From Clostridia bacterium (GTDB lineage: Bacteria; Bacillota; Clostridia; TANB77; CAG-508): a stretch of DNA of 64,000 bases. The stretch covers positions 163,411-227,410 of the forward strand of contig JAFROW010000004.1 in assembly GCA_017429505.1 (NCBI GenBank), given 5' to 3'. Position 1 is the first letter of the stretch; each line of letters opens with the position of its first letter. The notes beneath the pieces are model-generated. The model was not told the origin of the DNA. It ran no database searches and worked only from the letters and a program-made list of their open reading frames with translations. The position numbers and the translations under genes are program-made. Positions 38,257 to 47,326 of this stretch are shown in pieces.

Positions 38257-38366
38257 TTTTTATCATCTCCTTTTGTAGCTACTACATTTATTATAATAAA
38301 AAATATAAAAAAAACAATACTTATGCACATAAGATGCTAAATATTGTGTATAAAATGCTTTTGTAG

Positions 38367-38397
38367 GATACTTTTAGGGACACCTTCCAAAAGTATC
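38367..38397. repeat. Palindromic intergenic element
   Basis: A perfect 9-bp stem GATACTTTT/AAAAGTATC with a 13-base loop containing AGGGACACC. Related sequence lies at 45181-45209. The T-rich side points along the plus strand, where there is no gene, so it is more likely a REP-like element than a terminator. Confidence 0.5.
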
Positions 38398-38408
38398 TCT
38401 TTTTATTA

Positions 38409-38729
38409 TTATATTACTCCAAAAGCAGGAACATTTATTGTTACCGCTTCAAAAGATCCTTCAGCTGAATAATTAGTATTTTTATCTAAATACAATACAT
38501 CTCCACTTTCAAGGTGTACTTTTTCTCCATCTATAATAAAATTTGCATTTGCACTAATAAAATAATATACTCTTTCATTTTTTAATTTAGTTAAATCTAA
38601 TCTCCCATCTAATTTCGTAACTGCTAAACTTATATTTTCTGTAGTTTCTTTTGTTAAATAATTATCCGCAAAATGTACCTCGCTAATGTTTCTCCTCACT
38701 TTTTGATTTTTCGATATTTTTTTGTACAT
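38409..38729 (-). CDS. Small cupin-like protein
   Basis: 106 residues. Beta-rich, with YYFISANANFIIDGEKV and LESGDVLYLDKNTNYSAEG, the GD-containing turn typical of single-domain cupins. The metal-binding His residues of enzymatic cupins are not evident. GAGGAG is seven bases before the Met at 38729. The longer ATG at 38744 overlaps that site. Function unknown. It is followed downstream by a palindromic element. Confidence 0.6.
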   Translation of the reverse strand: MYKKISKNQKVRRNISEVHFADNYLTKETTENISLAVTKLDGRLDLTKLKNERVYYFISANANFIIDGEKVHLESGDVLYLDKNTNYSAEGSFEAVTINVPAFGVI

Positions 38730-38746
38730 AGTCATTCTCCTCATAT

Positions 38747-39370
38747 TTATAATTTATTAATTAGATACTCACATATTTTCTTATGCCCATTTGTATTTGG
38801 ATGTAATCCATCTATAAAATCTTCTTTTTGCAATACATCTTTCATTGGTATGTATTTGATTTTATTTTTTTTGCAAAGTACTTCAAGTTCGCTGTCAAAA
38901 TTTAATATTGATTGCAAATCCTTATCATATTCAGATATAACTTCATTATCATACTTATTAGGTTTCCACAAAAACTTTTCACCACATTCTATTCGAGTTA
39001 ATCCTAGAATTATTAAATCACAATTATTTTCTAAAACTATTTTTGTAATTTTACATATATTTTCTTTGAATTTTTCTATACTATTTTTCTGATTTCCGTT
39101 AAATTCTTTTGTATCATTTATTCCAATAGAAAGTATTACTATGTTTTTAAATTCTTCGTGCTTAAATGATTTCAAAATACTTTCTATTTTATTTAATATA
39201 TCTGTGCTTGTTGCTCCTGGAAAACCAGCAATATGAACATAATTATTGCATACTTTCGAATCGTCTTTATTTACTATATAGTTTTTAAACATTGTTGCCC
39301 ATCCATTAGTTTCAAAATCTCCTATGCCATAAACTATACTATCACCACAAATAATAATGTTATTTTTCAT
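38747..39370 (-). CDS. SGNH/GDSL-family hydrolase
   Basis: 207 residues. Block I is GDSIVYGIG with the Ser nucleophile, block III is ILSIGINDT, and block V is DGLHPNTNGH with the Asp-His pair. The protein has no signal peptide and so is probably cytoplasmic. It is an esterase or lipase-like hydrolase of unknown substrate. The gene follows the alpha/beta hydrolase by 12 bases. Confidence 0.88.
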   Translation of the reverse strand: MKNNIIICGDSIVYGIGDFETNGWATMFKNYIVNKDDSKVCNNYVHIAGFPGATSTDILNKIESILKSFKHEEFKNIVILSIGINDTKEFNGNQKNSIEKFKENICKITKIVLENNCDLIILGLTRIECGEKFLWKPNKYDNEVISEYDKDLQSILNFDSELEVLCKKNKIKYIPMKDVLQKEDFIDGLHPNTNGHKKICEYLINKL

Positions 39371-39382
39371 TTATATCACCTT

Positions 39383-40165
39383 CTAATTATTTTCATATAA
39401 ATCTTTTATAAAATTAACGCTAACTTCTATTGCCTTATTCAATGCTTCTTTATCATCTGCAAATGCGTGTGTTCCTTTTTCAATTAATTCTAACTTTGAA
39501 TTTTTACATAATTTTGATACTTTGACTGATAATTCATAAGGAATCATAGTATCATCAAGTCCATGCACAAATAACTTCGGTAATTCAACATTTATTAGAT
39601 GTTTATATGGCACTATTTTATATACTTCATTATATAATGGTAGTCCTAATTTAAATATTTTTCCTGTCCTCTTGCTTTTTATTTGATAATATCCTTGTTT
39701 TTCAGCAATTTTTTTATGTTCTTCTGTAAAGAAACCTTCTGGTTCAATTGTAGCAAGGTAATCTAATGCTCCATACCACAAAATTAAACCTTTTATGGTT
39801 GGAAATTTTTTATAATCTAGTAAAGACAATATGCTTGCACCAAAACTTGCACCCAAAATAACTATTTCGTCAAATCCTTTTTTATTTAACATTTCGATAG
39901 TCTTTTCTAAATCTTTAACTTCCTTTGTAGGAGTCATCTCATAATCATTTCCTGTACTTTCGCCATGTCCTCTAAAATCAAATCTAAAAGAATTTATTTT
40001 TTTCTCCTGCAATTTTTCAACTAAATCATTAAAACTATTTCTCTCCGTTTTATCTCCATTAAAGCCATGACATAATAAAACTAATTCTTTGTTATCATTT
40101 ACTTTAGAAAGTAATCCACATAATTTGATATTATCAGTACTTTCATAATATAACTTCTCTTCCAT
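39383..40165 (-). CDS. Alpha/beta hydrolase
   Basis: 260 residues. LLCHGFNGDKTERNSF forms the oxyanion region, ILGASFGASI has the nucleophile Ser in a GxSxG elbow, HGLDDTMIP carries the Asp and EKGTHAF the His. The whole triad is present. The fold matches serine-aminopeptidase-like hydrolases (Hydrolase_4). Cytoplasmic. It probably forms a short transcription unit with the SGNH gene. Confidence 0.88.
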   Translation of the reverse strand: MEEKLYYESTDNIKLCGLLSKVNDNKELVLLCHGFNGDKTERNSFNDLVEKLQEKKINSFRFDFRGHGESTGNDYEMTPTKEVKDLEKTIEMLNKKGFDEIVILGASFGASILSLLDYKKFPTIKGLILWYGALDYLATIEPEGFFTEEHKKIAEKQGYYQIKSKRTGKIFKLGLPLYNEVYKIVPYKHLINVELPKLFVHGLDDTMIPYELSVKVSKLCKNSKLELIEKGTHAFADDKEALNKAIEVSVNFIKDLYENN

Positions 40166-40243
40166 ATATTTTCATCTCTTTCTATTTAAATAAATTCTAA
40201 TAATTATTTAAATTTTGATATTTTCTAATATTCTTCCACTATT

Positions 40244-40741
40244 TTACATTTTATCACATATAATTACTTTTTTAGTTTTATTTATAAAATCAATAATCTC
40301 AATTGTTTCTTGTTCATGAATATCTAATTTAGAGTTTATTCCCCAAATCTTACATTCTGTTATTTCCGCTTTTATTAAAACTTCATTTTCTAATAAAGTA
40401 TAACTTTTATATGTTTCAAAATGCTTTCGTTTAATTAACTCTATAAAATCATCATTTTGAATTGGTTTTCCTACTATTTTAGCTTTTCCTTTAAAATTAT
40501 ATGCACCAATATTAAATGCAATATTGTTATTTTCCTGAATATTTCTTATTTTTTCAAATGTTTTGTCAGTTTGAAAATATACTATAAGTCCTTTATTAAC
40601 TATACACATCTGTGCTGTTGAAACAATACCTTTTTTATTTGAAGTAGCTATTGTAGCAAATTTTGTATTTTTAATTAAATTATCAATTTTATTAATTTCT
40701 TCTTCTAATCCTATTTCATTTAAATATTCAATATTATCCAT
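40244..40741 (-). CDS. Pyridoxamine 5'-phosphate oxidase-like FMN-binding protein
   Basis: 165 residues with the split-barrel pattern: TKFATIATSNKKGIVSTAQM, then IVYFQTDKTFEKIRNI and the GAYNFKGKAKIVG strand. It fits PNPOx-like proteins, which bind FMN or F420. The true pyridoxamine oxidase C-terminal dimerisation region is lacking, so vitamin B6 synthesis is not implied. Confidence 0.8.
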   Translation of the reverse strand: MDNIEYLNEIGLEEEINKIDNLIKNTKFATIATSNKKGIVSTAQMCIVNKGLIVYFQTDKTFEKIRNIQENNNIAFNIGAYNFKGKAKIVGKPIQNDDFIELIKRKHFETYKSYTLLENEVLIKAEITECKIWGINSKLDIHEQETIEIIDFINKTKKVIICDKM

Positions 40742-40875
40742 AAATTCTTCTCCTCGCTCCTACACATAATTTATTTTGTTTCCATTATTTTGTAATCATT
40801 TAAATTTTTCATTTACATTCATCTCCTACTTTGTAATTTTTTCATTTTTAAAATCATTTAAAATATATAAATTAA

Positions 40876-41859
40876 TTATTTTCTAGCTATATATAAATCT
40901 GCTGTAGTTGGTATTTCTTCAATTCTTTTAATATCTGTAAACTTACTTTCTTTTAGTAAATTTTTTATTTCACTATGTGTATATACTTTCCCATCTTTAG
41001 AATTTACAAGCATTTCAATTGCAAATTGAACAGAAAATTCCGGACTTATTTTGTCATCATTTAAGAAAAAGCTTGTTAAAAATATTCTTCCATTTGGTTT
41101 TAATACATCATAAATATTGTCTAATAATTTTTTCACGTTATCTTTAGGTTCCTGATGTATTACTGCAAATAAAAATACATCATCATATTTTTCTTTTGGA
41201 AAACACTCATTATAATCACAAGAAACGGATACTAATCTATTTTGTAAATTTTCTTTTTCTATATTTTTATTCTGAATTTTAGATACTTTTGGTAAATCTA
41301 TCATTTTTCCTTTAACAGACTCATACTTTTTAGCTACATTTATTAAATATGTACCTGCTCCTGCTCCAACATCTAATATAGTATGATTTTCAAAATTATA
41401 GTTATTTGCTATATATTCTGCCTGTGGAATAGCGTTTGCTTGCATACCATTAATAAAATTATCTGCCTGTTCATCTGTCAAGTCCCTAAAATTTTTTAAT
41501 GAAAAATTATTATCTTTTATTGCATTTTCTAAATTATCATATTTCATCATTACTGTTTGAGCAAAATCAATATATCCTGTTTGATTATATTTTGAATTTT
41601 TAAGCAAAATATCCTTATACTGCTCTAAAAAATACCCATTTTCACTTTTACATATAATTTTATGATAAACTAAACCATTTAGAATAGGTTCAATTTTTAT
41701 ATCTGTAACATTTAATTCTTCTGATATTTGCTTTAAACTTTTTATATCTTCTGATAAACAATTAAAAATACCCAAATTGTTTGCTGTTATTATTAAGTAT
41801 GTTAATTTATAGCTGTTTACCATTGATTTTAAATTACTTATTTGTTCCTTAATTTCCAT
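40876..41859 (-). CDS. SAM-dependent O-methyltransferase (winged-helix dimerisation type)
   Basis: 327 residues. An N-terminal winged-helix dimerisation region (LKQISEELNVTDIKIEPILN) precedes a Rossmann SAM domain with ILDVGAGAGTYLINVAKKY. LFAVIHQEP is near the catalytic region. The layout resembles methyltransferases of secondary metabolism (Methyltransf_2). I choose the Met at 41859, which follows GGAG. The longer frame to 41940 only reads through repeat array D. A relic of a second copy's 3' end lies at 44013-44123. Confidence 0.85.
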   Translation of the reverse strand: MEIKEQISNLKSMVNSYKLTYLIITANNLGIFNCLSEDIKSLKQISEELNVTDIKIEPILNGLVYHKIICKSENGYFLEQYKDILLKNSKYNQTGYIDFAQTVMMKYDNLENAIKDNNFSLKNFRDLTDEQADNFINGMQANAIPQAEYIANNYNFENHTILDVGAGAGTYLINVAKKYESVKGKMIDLPKVSKIQNKNIEKENLQNRLVSVSCDYNECFPKEKYDDVFLFAVIHQEPKDNVKKLLDNIYDVLKPNGRIFLTSFFLNDDKISPEFSVQFAIEMLVNSKDGKVYTHSEIKNLLKESKFTDIKRIEEIPTTADLYIARK

Positions 41860-41884
41860 ATTTTTCTCCATTTTCCAACAAATT

Positions 41885-41950
41885 TGATATACATTTTTTA
41901 AGAAATTTAATATACATTTTTTAATAATTTTAGTCGACATTTTATTTGCA
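41885..41950. repeat. Tandem direct-repeat array D (23-bp period, 3 degenerate units)
   Basis: Units start at 41885, 41908 and 41931, sharing T-A-ACATTTTT-type cores. The third unit (TAGTCGACATTTT) resembles the units of array B. The array lies directly upstream of the methyltransferase gene, where no AAA_14 gene is present. Confidence 0.8.
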
Positions 41951-42033
41951 TTTATTTAAAAATTTTTATGTTTTTTATTTGTATGTAAAACTCTTATATT
42001 ACTCATTTTTCTTGTTCCTCTTTCCCTTTATTT

Positions 42034-42450
42034 CTAATTAAGCACAATATCATCTTTCCAATCTTTATTAAACATCACTATTCCATCAACACTAAATCCA
42101 AATTTATTATAATACTTTTCTTTGTCTAGCTCTGTTGATAGTATTCTTCTTCCAAAGCCCTTATAATGCTCACATATTTTGTTCATTAAATATGTGCCAA
42201 TTTTATTTTTTTGGTACTCTGGCTTAATTAGTAAATATGTAATAAAAACATTGATATATCCATCACTAATTGTTGAAATAAGACCTATTAAGTCCTTATC
42301 CTTCCATGCAGTAATAACACAATCACTATTTTTTATTGCATTATACAATCTATTAGGGTATTCTGCTGTTTTCCAACCAACTGATGAAAATAGCTCTACT
42401 AATTTATTTTTGTCTATATCTTTAATAAATTTGTATTCAATATCATTCAT
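42034..42450 (-). CDS. GNAT family N-acetyltransferase
   Basis: 138 residues. The acetyl-CoA motif is LIKPEYQKNKIGTYLMNKI (Q-x-x-x-I-G-x-x-L form), preceded by CVITAWKDKDLIGLI and followed by YYNKFGFSV. It acetylates an amine substrate that cannot be identified. It is stand-alone in the accessory region. Its last codons are duplicated as a relic at 35843-35884. Confidence 0.87.
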   Translation of the reverse strand: MNDIEYKFIKDIDKNKLVELFSSVGWKTAEYPNRLYNAIKNSDCVITAWKDKDLIGLISTISDGYINVFITYLLIKPEYQKNKIGTYLMNKICEHYKGFGRRILSTELDKEKYYNKFGFSVDGIVMFNKDWKDDIVLN

Positions 42451-42486
42451 AGTTTTTGTCTCTCCTATCTTTCTTTATTTACATTA

Positions 42487-42656
42487 CTATTTTTCTTCCC
42501 CTTTGTTTTTTGGTTGTTCTCTTTGAGAATTCATAATTTCAGCATAGATATCTTCAATTTTATCTATTTCATCAGAGTATTTGCTCAAATGACGATATTC
42601 ATCAGAATTTATTATTATATAATTAGATAAATCTAACCTAATTTTTCTTTTTCCAT
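42487..42656 (-). pseudogene. Small gene with homopolymer frameshift
   Basis: A good ribosome site and ATG (42656) start MEKEKLG, then a stop. Adding one A to either five-A run (plus-strand T-runs at 42642-42646 or 42648-42652) joins it to a coding-like frame. That frame contains RLDLSNYIIINSDEYRHLS, then DKIEDIYAEIMNSQ, ending KNKGEEK at 42487. The product would be about 56 residues of unknown function, just downstream of the 147-residue unknown gene. Confidence 0.5.
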
Positions 42657-42670
42657 ATTATTTAACCCCT

Positions 42671-43114
42671 TTAATAACCATAAACTTCTGATGCCAAAGG
42701 ATTTAAAAAATATATTAAAGTATCATCGGTTTTAAACTCTATAGCATCCCATTCTGTTCTCTTTATATATGAATATCTTGAATCTTTTCCCACCTTATTC
42801 ATTAAGACATTTCTATCTTTTACAACAAAATCGGCTGCAGCTTCCCAATTTAATCGTGTTTCATCAAAATATCTAATTTTAATATGTCTTAAATCTCCAT
42901 ATTTTGTTTTAATAGGTTGATTTAGTAAATAAACATTACCTCTCTCTGTTTCTTTAAGCAATTTGGATTTTTCACTTATCTCATTATCTAATTGTTTTTT
43001 GTGTTCTTCACTAATAGGAAATATATCAATAAAATCAATCTTTTGTAGTCCTTCAATTTCTACTAAATCTTTTTCTATTCTATTTAAATTTTTCTTGATA
43101 ATTTCTTCAAACAT
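42671..43114 (-). CDS. Uncharacterised 147-residue protein
   Basis: I do not recognise the family. It is charged and soluble, with DIFPISEEHKKQLDNEI, YGDLRHIKIRYF and a C-terminal WDAIEFKTDDTLIYFLNPL. The ATG at 43114 follows GGGGGAG and lies one base past the end of the aldo/keto reductase gene, so the two are co-translated. The upstream extension to 43174 overlaps that gene and has no ribosome site. Confidence 0.65.
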   Translation of the reverse strand: MFEEIIKKNLNRIEKDLVEIEGLQKIDFIDIFPISEEHKKQLDNEISEKSKLLKETERGNVYLLNQPIKTKYGDLRHIKIRYFDETRLNWEAAADFVVKDRNVLMNKVGKDSRYSYIKRTEWDAIEFKTDDTLIYFLNPLASEVYGY

Positions 43115-43115
43115 A

Positions 43116-43988
43116 TTATATTTCTCCCCCATTTTGATTTGCCAATTGATCAATTGTAACTCCTGATTCATCATTCCAATTTATTTCAATTGAATTTATC
43201 TTTTCATTTTGAAATTCGTTTAGTATTTCATAATCTTCTTTATTCATCTCAAAATCTAATGCTTCAATATTCTCTTTTATTCTATCTTTGTTTGTTGATT
43301 TTATTATAGGTATAATCTCTTTTTCTTTTATAATCCAATTTATCATTACTTGATTTTGAGTTTTATTATATTTTTCTGCTAATTGTTTTAAAAACTCATA
43401 ATTTTTTTGAGCAATCTTATTTCTTCTTAATGGTTGATATGCAGTAAATAAAATATCATTTTCTTTACAATAATCAATCAATCCTTTATTTTCATAGTAT
43501 TTACAATCTAAATTATATATACCTTCAAAAAAATCAATCTTAACAATACTATTTATTTGTTTTAATTGTTCTAAATTAACATTACTAATACCTATATACT
43601 TGACTTTTCCAAGTTTTACTAACCCGTCGATTTCTCTGTATATTTCTAACATTGGAATTTTACACACAGCAAATGTATGTATTTGAAAGCAATCTACATA
43701 ATCTATATCAAGAATTTTCAGATAATAATTTAATTGATTTTCAACATCTTCTATTTTTTCAACATATCTTTCTAAATTTGCACATATGAATAGATTTTCT
43801 CTTCCAACTAATTTTATAAAATCCTTCATCTTTTCGACTACTTTACCATTATTATATAACAATGATAAAGGCAGATAATTTTGCCCTAAATCAAATGAAT
43901 ATTTTAATGCTTCTAAATCTTTTTCAAAATTTTCTGGATCTATTTTCCATGTTCCTATTCCAATTTTACATATATCATTCTTGTTCAT
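43116..43988 (-). CDS. Aldo/keto reductase family protein, degenerate active site
   Basis: 290 residues with the AKR barrel pattern: KIGIGTWKI, VDCFQIHTF, GKVKYIGISNVNLEQL and the NADP-loop region PIIKSTNKDRIKENI. The catalytic His (QIH) and a Tyr (LLYNNG) are visible. The usual Asp (FDTAxxYG) reads YLPLSLLY, and the usual Lys (TKV) reads CANLER. It may therefore lack normal reductase chemistry or serve another role. Confidence 0.8.
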   Translation of the reverse strand: MNKNDICKIGIGTWKIDPENFEKDLEALKYSFDLGQNYLPLSLLYNNGKVVEKMKDFIKLVGRENLFICANLERYVEKIEDVENQLNYYLKILDIDYVDCFQIHTFAVCKIPMLEIYREIDGLVKLGKVKYIGISNVNLEQLKQINSIVKIDFFEGIYNLDCKYYENKGLIDYCKENDILFTAYQPLRRNKIAQKNYEFLKQLAEKYNKTQNQVMINWIIKEKEIIPIIKSTNKDRIKENIEALDFEMNKEDYEILNEFQNEKINSIEINWNDESGVTIDQLANQNGGEI

Positions 43989-44012
43989 AACCGATTCCTC
44001 TCAAACTTTTAA

Positions 44013-44123
44013 TTATTTTCTAGCTATATATAAATCCGCTGGACTTGGTATTTCTTCAATTCTTTTAATATCTATAAACTTACTTTCTTTTAGTAAATTT
44101 GTTATTTCACTATGTGTATATAC
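44013..44123 (-). pseudogene. 3'-end relic of an O-methyltransferase gene
   Basis: About 36 codons plus stop (VYTHSEITNLLKESKF to DLYIARK) match the C-terminus of the methyltransferase at 40876-41859 with few changes, at DNA level too. No rest of the gene is present. The sequence diverges abruptly at about 44124. Confidence 0.88.
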
Positions 44124-44183
44124 TCATTTGGATATCTGAAATGCTGTTTCCAATTACTAATAATTTTTTATATTCCTAACCTC

Positions 44184-44532
44184 TTATAAATCATTTTTTC
44201 TTGTATCAATATGTGTACTAGGTTCAAATGGTGGATTCATAATTTCAACCATTTTCATTTTACCTTTAAAAGCAAATTCTGTACCTACTGGAATTTCAAT
44301 AGTATCACCCTTTTCAATTTCATATTTATATCCACCAATACATGCAACTCCTCTACCCTCTATAATGTAATATATATGTATGCTTTTAGTTTCTTTTTGA
44401 TAATTGTGGATCTATTTCAGCTACTAAAAATTCTTTCTTTTCCTCGTCAGAAAACATATTATTTATGCAATCATATGTTGACTTTGATACAAGATTTTTA
44501 TTTTCAATAACTTTATTAAAAATTAATTTCAT
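44184..44532 (-). pseudogene. Cupin-domain protein gene with homopolymer frameshift
   Basis: The 5' part starts MKLIFNKVIENKNLVSKST and stops after AEIDPQLSKRN. In the next frame the protein resumes with TKSIHIYYIIEGRGVACIGG, a cupin sequence ending FEPSTHIDTRKNDL. Removing one A from the five-A run (plus T-run 44394-44398) restores a single frame of about 115 residues. AAGAGG precedes the ATG, and the gene starts two bases before the end of def. It is either a real mutation or an assembly error. Another relic of this family is at 49487-49555. Confidence 0.75.
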
Positions 44533-44533
44533 T

Positions 44534-45076
44534 TCATTCCTCTTTTCTCAAATCAAATTTATCTATCATTTGCTTAGTTGCAAAACCGTCTTTACATTTT
44601 ACTTTTTCAAGAAATACAATTCCATCTAAATGATCACATTCATGTTGTATATCTCTTGCTGTAAAGCCATTTACCTCTTTTACTATTTTTTCTCCATTTT
44701 CATTATAATATGTTACTTCAATATTGGTGTATCTTTTAACTTTTCCTCTTATAGAAGGTACACTTAAACAACCTTCAAATTCTATAGATGTATTATCTGA
44801 TATTTTTCTCCACTTTGGATTTATCATTACTGTTGTCGGAACTTCTTCGCAATCCTTATATGAACATTTTTCTTTGTTGACTTGAATAATTACTATTCGT
44901 CTATTTATTCCCGCCTGTGGTCCTGCTATTCCAAATCCACCTGAAAAATTTAATGTTTCTTTTAAATCTTCTATTTCTTCTAAAATTTCGTTATTAATGT
45001 TGTTTATATCTACTTTTTCGCATTTTGTTGCTAATATTTGGTCTCCCACTTCTCTTATTCTTAATACTTTCCCCAT
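44534..45076 (-). CDS. def: Peptide deformylase
   Basis: 180 residues. Motif 1 is GFGIAGPQAG (usual GxGxAAxQ, with one Ala changed to Gly), motif 2 is EGCLSVP with the metal-binding Cys, and motif 3 is QHECDHLDG with both metal-binding His and the catalytic Glu. It removes the N-formyl group from new proteins. It lies in the accessory region rather than with fmt, so it may be a second, accessory copy. Confidence 0.95.
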   Translation of the reverse strand: MGKVLRIREVGDQILATKCEKVDINNINNEILEEIEDLKETLNFSGGFGIAGPQAGINRRIVIIQVNKEKCSYKDCEEVPTTVMINPKWRKISDNTSIEFEGCLSVPSIRGKVKRYTNIEVTYYNENGEKIVKEVNGFTARDIQHECDHLDGIVFLEKVKCKDGFATKQMIDKFDLRKEE

Positions 45077-45180
45077 AATTTCGCCTCCATATTTTTAAGT
45101 TTTATTACTTTTATACTAATAATGTCAAATTTATTTTAATATTTTTCATTATGCACCCTACTTATTTGAAAAGATGTTTT

Positions 45181-45209
45181 TTTAGGTTCCCTAAAAGTAT
45201 CCCTAAAAT
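45181..45209. repeat. Intergenic element related to the palindrome at 38367
   Basis: On the minus strand it reads TTTTAGGGATACTTTTAGGGA followed by ACC and poly-A, two imperfect copies of a TTTTAGGGA unit. It shares GGATACTTTTAGGGA with 38366-38380. Confidence 0.45.
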
Positions 45210-45216
45210 CATTTTC

Positions 45217-46113
45217 CTAATGTTCTGGTTCTTCTGGCTCACCAGCTGAATCTGAGTTCGTTAGCTCATTTTTTCCAGGGCCATATTTAGCCATACGCTC
45301 TCTAATTGATGTAATTCCTATTTCTGTTGGTCCCTTTCCATAAGCTGCTTTAGCCTCTTCAATTGTAATTGTATCTATACTATTTCTTTTTTCTAAATAA
45401 AATTCATGTCTTTTTTTATAAAATTCATCTATCCAGACAAAACCATTTTTATCTACTATAAATCCTCCTTCTTCTAAATATGCGACTTTACGTTCTTCTA
45501 TTTTTAAAGAGTTACATTTTATATGTTTGCTATCGGCAAATCGTTTTGCTAGTTCATCTATTCTATAAAGCGGATTAAATTCATTTATTTTATCAAACGG
45601 ACTACTATTCCCACGTTTAGAATCACTAGATTGAGGTGAAATGGCATACTCAAGATTTTGCGCACAATTATAAAATCCACAATCCCATAATGCATCTTCA
45701 ACACTCTCATAATATCCTTCTAACACATCTTGAATTTCAAAAACCTGTACTAGACTTTCTAACTTTGTTGCAACTTCTTCTTGCTCACCATTAGCATAAA
45801 TTCTATATGCTTCTCTACTACAATTATATGTGAAACCTAAAATCCCATCACGAATTAATCTAGTTATACGTCTTTTATTGTCCTCAGATAATTTTCCTAA
45901 TTCAATATATTTGATATCACTTGACTCATCTCTATTACTACACATAAATGTTCCTATGTTTCTTTCCCATAGAGCCATACATGCCCTTTGGCATTCTGGT
46001 ATAACATATTCGCCTATATTTGCTTGAACTACATGCCATGGCATATAAAGATAATTATATTGTGATTCTGTATGATTTGGCAATACATACTTCCCTTTAT
46101 CAACACTATTCAT
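45217..46113 (-). CDS. Uncharacterised 298-residue protein
   Basis: Family not recognised. It is soluble and rich in acidic residues. A segment at about 36-60 reads VIPECQRACMALWERNIGTF, with two Cys, followed by FMCSNRDESSD. Two further Cys lie in DALWDCGFYNCAQNL. The tail is Glu/Pro/Ser-rich (SAGEPEEPEH). AGGGAGAG precedes the ATG. It sits between the phosphatase-like gene and def with a repeat element on both sides. Confidence 0.6.
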   Translation of the reverse strand: MNSVDKGKYVLPNHTESQYNYLYMPWHVVQANIGEYVIPECQRACMALWERNIGTFMCSNRDESSDIKYIELGKLSEDNKRRITRLIRDGILGFTYNCSREAYRIYANGEQEEVATKLESLVQVFEIQDVLEGYYESVEDALWDCGFYNCAQNLEYAISPQSSDSKRGNSSPFDKINEFNPLYRIDELAKRFADSKHIKCNSLKIEERKVAYLEEGGFIVDKNGFVWIDEFYKKRHEFYLEKRNSIDTITIEEAKAAYGKGPTEIGITSIRERMAKYGPGKNELTNSDSAGEPEEPEH

Positions 46114-46150
46114 TTTAAACTCTCTCCCTTGTAAAATATATTTAGTTTTT

Positions 46151-46194
46151 TGAGGTCACCTTCCTCTTTGGCTAATAGAACCGTCCCTTTGTCC
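46151..46194. repeat. GGGACGG-type element, copy 3, read into a coding region
   Basis: On the minus strand it contains GGACAAAGGGACGGTTC and ends GGTGACCTCAAAA. It forms the last codons of the inositol-phosphatase-like gene (VGQRDGSISQRGR), so the element has extended that protein. Confidence 0.5.
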
Positions 46195-46923
46195 AACTTC
46201 TAGTCTTTCATTTTCACTGTACTTTGCTTCCTTTTTTAGTAATTCCAAAAATCCAGTACTGTTTGCACCAATATGGCAACCATCTTCATCAAAAATTTTG
46301 CCTCCTGCTTGTCTAACTAAATAAAGTCCAGGTACATAATCCCAAGCATTATTTTTTCTGTAAATACATGCACTTAATCTTCCACAAGCAACCCAAGCAA
46401 AATTAATACATGCACAAAAATTGCAATCATTTTTATTGTATTCTCTCATTTTGGCAGTTCCAATTATTCCATTACCTGCTGTTACTGCATACATACCATT
46501 TTTCGTAGATAGATTATTTACTTGTATTTTTTCTCCATTTAAAAAGGCTCCATTTTCATCTGCATAATATAATTCATTTAGTTTTGGTAAGAAAATTACA
46601 GAACTACAAGTTTTTCCATTTCTTATACAAGCAACTTGAATTCCCCAAAGTGGTAACCTATTTGCAAAATTGATTGTTCCATCAATTGGATCAATTGTAA
46701 AACAATTTTCTGTTAAATTATTGTCACTATTATATTCTTCACTTACTATTGTAAAATCTGGATAATTTTCTTTTATTTGTTCAATCATATAGTTTTCTAT
46801 TTCTAAGTCAAAATTTGTAACTAAATCTCCATCGTTTCCTTTTGCCTTTACTTCAAACTCATCTGTTATAAGTTTATTGGCATTTTTTACTAAATCAATT
46901 AAAAATCTTGTGTCTTTATTCAT
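46156..46923 (-). CDS. Inositol monophosphatase family protein
   Basis: 255 residues. Metal-site motifs are IVSEEY, the signature DPIDGTINFANRLP, and the C-terminal AWDYVPGLYLVRQAGG. All ligands of lithium-sensitive magnesium phosphatases are present. The substrate could be inositol phosphate, PAP or a sugar phosphate. The last 15 or so residues are encoded by a GGGACGG-type repeat and are probably not part of the ancestral protein. Confidence 0.9.
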   Translation of the reverse strand: MNKDTRFLIDLVKNANKLITDEFEVKAKGNDGDLVTNFDLEIENYMIEQIKENYPDFTIVSEEYNSDNNLTENCFTIDPIDGTINFANRLPLWGIQVACIRNGKTCSSVIFLPKLNELYYADENGAFLNGEKIQVNNLSTKNGMYAVTAGNGIIGTAKMREYNKNDCNFCACINFAWVACGRLSACIYRKNNAWDYVPGLYLVRQAGGKIFDEDGCHIGANSTGFLELLKKEAKYSENERLEVGQRDGSISQRGR

Positions 46924-46966
46924 TTTATTTACACCTCTATACTTAAATGATTTCCCTAATGACTAA

Positions 46967-47239
46967 TTATTTATTTGTCTTATTTTTGTCTTCCCAAGCT
47001 TTTCTTACAAAACCTAATGAAAGAGTAGATAAGGTAAAACCAATAACTGGCACTAATGAGCTTAATAATATATTATCATAATTTCTTATTACATATGAAT
47101 AAGTGATAACAACAATATAAGTCAAAATCATTATACATATTTTCCTTGTCCAACAAGTTTCCCATTTTTTATCTAATTCAACTCTTTTATTTCTTGTTTT
47201 TATATTTTCTATTTCTTGTTCTATTTCTTTTAAATCCAT
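46967..47239 (-). CDS. Small two-helix membrane protein
   Basis: 90 residues. A charged, coiled-coil-like N-terminus (KEIEQEIENIKTRNKRVELD) leads to two hydrophobic segments (about 32-50 and 57-77), with a short basic end. There is no recognisable family. GAGG precedes the ATG. Confidence 0.55.
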   Translation of the reverse strand: MDLKEIEQEIENIKTRNKRVELDKKWETCWTRKICIMILTYIVVITYSYVIRNYDNILLSSLVPVIGFTLSTLSLGFVRKAWEDKNKTNK

Positions 47240-47326
47240 TTTTTATTCCTCTTTTCTTAATTTTTTTATTATACTACTTTCAACAACTTTTCTAAAAGAT
47301 ATAGTCTGTCAGATCATTTATATGGT

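Noticed and set aside
41859-41940. 27-residue N-terminal extension of the methyltransferase
   Set aside because: It is translated from repeat array D, and GGAG is placed before the later Met.
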